Shown here: one piece after another, positions 60,681-64,000 of the stretch
Numbering within the stretch: position 1 is the first letter of the stretch
How the letters are laid out: each line of letters begins with the position of its first letter
NCBI RefSeq assembly: GCF_042676385.1
Contig: NZ_JBHTHA010000036.1
Coordinates: 1-64,000, forward strand
Direction of reading: 5' to 3'
Length of the DNA stretch: 64,000 bases
Origin: Paenibacillus_E sp042676385
GTDB lineage: Bacteria > Bacillota > Bacilli > Paenibacillales > NBRC-103111
Made by a program: the position numbers and the translations under genes
The notes under the pieces: model-generated
Databases searched by the model: none
What the model was told of the DNA's origin: nothing
The model's input: only the letters and a program-made list of their open reading frames with translations

Positions 60681-62231
60681 CTAAGGTTTGAAGGTCTTCC
60701 TTTTCGCTTGCTTTACAACATTTCGGGCATGTGCAGCACGTACTCTTGTAAATAAGGTTTGAAAAGGAAATCTAAACAAGGCATCTTTCTGCTTGTCCAA
60801 CTCCAACGGGGCAAACGGGCTCAAATAAGGCACACCGAATGATTGCAAGCTGTTCAAGTGCAAAATGAGTCCGAGTAATCCTGCAAGTATTCCAAATAGC
60901 CCGAATGAGGCAGCTAGAGCCATTAATGGGAACCGCAGAATGCGTATGGCGTTCGATAAATCATAGGAAGGAGAGACGAAGCTGCAAATCGCCGTAATCG
61001 AAACGACAATAACCATAGCCGCCGAGACGATGCCCGCTTCGACAGCCGCTTGACCGATAACGAGAGTTCCAACGAACGATAGTGCGGAACCAATGCTTCG
61101 CGGCATGCGAAGTGCTGCTTCACGCAGAATCTCAAAAGTAATTTCCATGAGTAAAGCTTCGATAAAGGCTGGAAACGGAATGCCCTCCCGCTGTGCAGCA
61201 AGGCTGATCAATAGCTGGGTCGGCAGCATCTCTTGATGAAATGTTGTTATCGCTACATACAGTGAAGGAGACAATAGGGCAATAAGAAAACCTGCATACC
61301 GAAGCATCCTCACTAACGTGCTGATATCGACCCGATGATAATAATCCTCAGATGCTTTCAGGAAAGATTCAAATAGCGCTGGAGCAATAAGTACGAAAGG
61401 CGTGCCATCAACAAGAATCGCAACTTTACCTTGCATCAATTCGAGCGCTACTACATCAGGCCGTTCCGAGTTATAAATCGTAGGGAATGGTGTAATAATT
61501 TCATCTTGAATCAATTCTTCAATGTTGCTGCTCTCGAAAATGCCATCGATTTGAATCTGCTTCAAACGATTGCGCGCCTCCAGAATCAGCGATTCCTGAG
61601 CAATCTCTTTTATATACATAAGCGCGACATCAGTCTGTGTAACCGTACCGATCTGTATCGTTTCCACCCATAAATGAGGATCTTTAATTTTCCTCCGAAC
61701 CAATGCGGTATTCGTTCGAAGCGATTCGGAGAATGCTTCCCGCGGTCCGCGCACGACAGTTTCTACGAGCGTCTCCGTGACACCCCGGTCTTTCCACCCT
61801 TTGGTGCTGGCAGCAACTCCGACCGTATACCCGTTAATCAAGATTACCGAGTCGCCAGAAAGGATATGATTCAACATCACTTTCATATCCGATACTTGTT
61901 GAATTTCACCAATCGTCAGGGTGTGTGCTTTTAATACGTCAAAAGGATCTTGTTCGGAGTCCACTTCCGTAGACTCCGTCATTAACGATCTCAAGATGAA
62001 ATCATTGATGACATTCGCATCAGCAAGTCCATCCGTATACAGAATCGCTATCGGTTCCGTAATGGCATCATACGTAAATTCGCGAATCACGAGATCCGTA
62101 CTGTACCCAAGTACGCTTTGAACGTAAGTTATATTTTCTTGAATGGTTGGAAATAACGGCAAGGATGCTATAGGTTCGATGATTTCCTGTGACTGCGTGT
62201 GCTTTTTGGAGCGGAGCCAACGAGCGAACAT
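60681..62231 (-). CDS. GerAA-family germinant-receptor subunit
   Basis: 516 residues. Cytoplasmic N-domain (1-290) with REFTYDA, VRGPREAFSESLRTNTALVRRKIK and PTIYNSERPDVVALELMQGKVAILVDGTPFVL-type blocks (shown in parts), then five or six helices (about 295-440) and a basic tail. First gene of the receptor operon AA/AC/small/AB/AB. Responsible with AB and AC for sensing germinants in dormant spores; the operon would normally be transcribed by the forespore sigma factor. Confidence 0.95.
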   Translation of the reverse strand: MFARWLRSKKHTQSQEIIEPIASLPLFPTIQENITYVQSVLGYSTDLVIREFTYDAITEPIAILYTDGLADANVINDFILRSLMTESTEVDSEQDPFDVLKAHTLTIGEIQQVSDMKVMLNHILSGDSVILINGYTVGVAASTKGWKDRGVTETLVETVVRGPREAFSESLRTNTALVRRKIKDPHLWVETIQIGTVTQTDVALMYIKEIAQESLILEARNRLKQIQIDGIFESSNIEELIQDEIITPFPTIYNSERPDVVALELMQGKVAILVDGTPFVLIAPALFESFLKASEDYYHRVDISTLVRMLRYAGFLIALLSPSLYVAITTFHQEMLPTQLLISLAAQREGIPFPAFIEALLMEITFEILREAALRMPRSIGSALSFVGTLVIGQAAVEAGIVSAAMVIVVSITAICSFVSPSYDLSNAIRILRFPLMALAASFGLFGILAGLLGLILHLNSLQSFGVPYLSPFAPLELDKQKDALFRFPFQTLFTRVRAAHARNVVKQAKRKTFKP

Positions 62232-62256
62232 GTAGGTTTCTCCGAATTCTAAGTTG

Positions 62257-62277
62257 ATAATGTCTTACCGACATTAT
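62257..62277. promoter_or_regulatory. dyad in the ger operon leader
   Basis: ATAATGTC, five bases, GACATTAT: perfect 8-bp arms, 25 bases before the gerAA-like start codon. It contains a CATTATC on the minus strand that is only a weak match to a forespore sigma-G -10 box. Could be an operator or an mRNA hairpin. Confidence 0.5.
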
Positions 62278-62344
62278 TTCCTAAACTTTCCTGAGGTATG
62301 CGTAAATTGGATTACGAGGCGGGAACCGTTGCAAAAAAGAAAAA

Positions 62345-62364
62345 CGACATTCGAATGAACGTCG
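62345..62364 (-). terminator. terminator of the GNAT gene
   Basis: CGACATTC and GAACGTCG (one mismatch), followed by TTTTTCTTTTTTGC on the minus strand. Confidence 0.7.
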
Positions 62365-62386
62365 CTTCGTGTGTATCGTATGAGAG

Positions 62387-62842
62387 TTATAATTTCTTTT
62401 CATAACACAAGCTTCCCGGAGTATCGATATATTCGTCGAACGGTTCAATCGGGTAGTACCCATATTTGGTATATAAGGCAATGGCCTCCGGTTGCGCTGC
62501 GCCTGTTTCCAGCCTAATGGTATGATTGCCCGCTTCCAGAGCCTGTTTCTCCAAGAATGATAGCAATTGCGAAGCAATACCCCGATTGCGGTATTCCTTA
62601 TCGACAAAGAAACGCTTCAGCTCGGTGCTCCCCGGACTTATCGGACGCAACGCGCCGCATCCGACAGGCATGTCCCCCTCAAACGCGACGGCAAAGGTGA
62701 TCCGCTCAACGGAGGGATCATTGAAATCGACAAAATGAATCTCTTCAATCGGGTATCGCTGCATCAAATCTTGATCCAGCTTGGCAATAAGCGCCAATAA
62801 AATCGGGTCCGTATGTTTCACGAGTTGAATATGTAAGCTCAT
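62387..62842 (-). CDS. GNAT-family N-acetyltransferase
   Basis: 151 residues from the ATG at 62842 (GGAGGAGAG upstream; the frame opens at 63040 inside the neighbouring gene). Motif A is ELKRFFVDKEYRNRGIASQLL, with RNRGIA binding acetyl-CoA (split here: ELKRFFVD, EYRNRGIASQLL); motif B is ALYTKYGYYPI. Substrate unknown. 28 bases downstream of the metallophosphoesterase gene, likely one transcript. Confidence 0.9.
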   Translation of the reverse strand: MSLHIQLVKHTDPILLALIAKLDQDLMQRYPIEEIHFVDFNDPSVERITFAVAFEGDMPVGCGALRPISPGSTELKRFFVDKEYRNRGIASQLLSFLEKQALEAGNHTIRLETGAAQPEAIALYTKYGYYPIEPFDEYIDTPGSLCYEKKL

Positions 62843-62870
62843 GGGATACTCTCCTCCAGGATGGTCATTT

Positions 62871-63695
62871 TTAAAAAGATATAGTTTGAATTTGGGCGGG
62901 CTCTGCGAGTGCTTTCCTCGGGTAGCCGATAGAGGCGTTAATAAACCGGCAATGATGATGCACATAGTCCATCCGATGATGGACATGTCCGAAACACCAT
63001 ATTTTATTTGCGAGTTGATTGCTATAAGAAGATCCGTCAAAGTAGTAGAAGCTGGTTGTCAAATCGAGCTCCATGCCCTTCGGTACCTGGCTCCAATCGG
63101 GTGATACGTGTGTGAGAATGACATGCGAAGCAGCTATAATCTTATCTAATTTGGCTTTTTCGTTTTGAAACATATCCAGCGTCAATCGGGGCTTCCCCCG
63201 AAGCCGGGAGTAATCGTTCGAGACTGTCAACCAATGCTTAAATACCCGGTCCTGAGTCGATTGAAGTACTTGAATCCCATACTGCAAATCGTACCACATG
63301 CCGCAGCCGCCGTAGACCACACCATCCAGCTCGACGGCATCTCCGTCCAAATATTGAACACCGGACAATTGACTCGCGAGCAGTTTCATTTCCTTCATCC
63401 GATCCAGCGAATCACGATGTCCGTTGCCTTGCAGAGTCGCCTTGTCCAAGTAATAATCGTGATTGCCCATAACGAGTAAAATGTTCGCATAATGAGTTTT
63501 AAGCAGCTTAAGGAACAAATAATTCTGTTTATTGCTATGGCCCAAATCGCCTGCAATCAGCAGCGTTTGCGAGGATGGCTCCGGCAATATCCGCCGAATG
63601 AAGGACTTCAGCTTCCTTTGCAAACTCCATAAACTCCCCGTATCTTTAACCCAAAAATCAAGATGAATATCGGAAATAAGATCGAATTGTCTCAT
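62871..63695 (-). CDS. metallophosphoesterase
   Basis: 274 residues, calcineurin-like fold. ISDIHLDF (D-x-H), LIAGDLGHS (GD), VMGNHDYY (GNHD), ILTHVS and CFGHVHHRMD (GHxH) are the dinuclear-metal motifs in order. Probably acts on a small phosphoester or nucleotide; target unknown. Confidence 0.92.
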   Translation of the reverse strand: MRQFDLISDIHLDFWVKDTGSLWSLQRKLKSFIRRILPEPSSQTLLIAGDLGHSNKQNYLFLKLLKTHYANILLVMGNHDYYLDKATLQGNGHRDSLDRMKEMKLLASQLSGVQYLDGDAVELDGVVYGGCGMWYDLQYGIQVLQSTQDRVFKHWLTVSNDYSRLRGKPRLTLDMFQNEKAKLDKIIAASHVILTHVSPDWSQVPKGMELDLTTSFYYFDGSSYSNQLANKIWCFGHVHHRMDYVHHHCRFINASIGYPRKALAEPAQIQTISF

Positions 63696-63844
63696 GATAT
63701 CCCTCTTCGCGTACGATATATAGAGAGTTTACAACATAAAGCGACATGTATCCAAGACCTTTTTTCATGAAGAAGTTCAATTCTGCTTGAAAGCCTATCA
63801 ACCGTATACTATACTTTGGGCAAATACCATTAGGAGATCATGCC

Positions 63845-64000
63845 ATGGATCATCCATCTCATACAACTTACGAAGTCGCACAAGTATGCCTGCTCGCCGG
63901 GAAAATTATGCTGGAGAACGGCGGAGAAACGTATCGCGTTGAAGATACGATGACACGCGTCGCAGATGCTTTCGGGATTCCCAATGCGCACAGCTTTGTG
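63845..64000 (+). CDS. threonine/serine exporter ThrE-type N-terminal part (cut by window end)
   Basis: 52 codons from the ATG at 63845 (TTAGGAG upstream). VCLLAGKIMLENGGETYRVE and TMTRVADAFGI are the N-terminal signature of the ThrE/YjjP (DUF1212) family of amino-acid exporters. The rest lies beyond the window. Confidence 0.85.
   Translation, partial: MDHPSHTTYEVAQVCLLAGKIMLENGGETYRVEDTMTRVADAFGIPNAHSFV

Overview
The window looks like a chromosomal segment of a spore-forming Firmicute of the Paenibacillus type. The basis is a complete GerA-family germinant-receptor operon, spore-coat type glycosyltransferase and YheC/YheD ATP-grasp genes, a YtaF-like membrane protein, AAGGAGG-type ribosome sites, frequent GTG/TTG starts, and proteins that resemble Bacillus YeeI, YneQ, YkoP, BcrC and PpaC. 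No rRNA, tRNA, CRISPR array, intact insertion sequence or prophage was seen. The right edge cuts a ThrE-type exporter gene.

Layout. 0-6 kb: a YebC-family regulator beside a D-amino-acid aminotransferase remnant, then a DJ-1/MFS/LysR operon and an MFS exporter gene preceded by a long palindromic operator. 5.6-9.4 kb: a glycoside-hydrolase-like DUF1906 gene and a 1016-residue beta-repeat/coiled-coil protein of unknown function. 9.5-15.4 kb: a papain-like (YiiX) gene followed by a dual-kinase hybrid sensor, a receiver-kinase and a NarL regulator, probably one phosphorelay operon. 15.4-22.7 kb: envelope and spore-surface genes (NodB-YkoP deacetylase, GT4, YheCD, PAP2, DedA, GT28). 22.7-32.5 kb: an ABC/two-component operon with a secreted protein, an orphan response regulator, and a two-component/BcrC/phosphoesterase operon. 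32.8-38.6 kb: ytaF, rpiA, NUDIX, VOC, a DUF2334 surface protein and a YitT protein. 38.7-42.2 kb: a deletion scar that fuses the halves of a divergent TetR/SDR pair, then a DHA2 MFS/LysR pair. 42.2-49.8 kb: a repeat-bearing intergenic region, a GC-rich Gfo/Idh gene with a divergent AraC gene, an NCS2 permease/LysR pair, pepP with a Crh-like HPr, and a CDF efflux gene with a terminator-bearing leader. 49.8-56.9 kb: an NmrA-type gene under twin operators, YeiH/LysR, a tandem structured repeat with a polypyrimidine tract, msrAB, ppaC and a NodB lipid-anchored or secreted deacetylase. 57-62.2 kb: a gerA-type operon (AA, AC, an 80-residue membrane protein, AB, AB). 62.3-64 kb: GNAT, metallophosphoesterase and a partial ThrE gene.

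The recurrent theme is environmental sensing coupled to the cell envelope: four two-component or phosphorelay units, five LysR regulators mostly paired with transporters, and several undecaprenyl/lipid/peptidoglycan enzymes. Intrinsic terminators here are compact and often overlap stop codons, so their stems encode the last residues of the proteins. The least explained items are the 112-bp tandem hairpin repeat at 52.76-53.0 kb, a dispersed repeat shared by the window start and 42.3 kb, the 1016-residue protein, and the leader upstream of the CDF gene.
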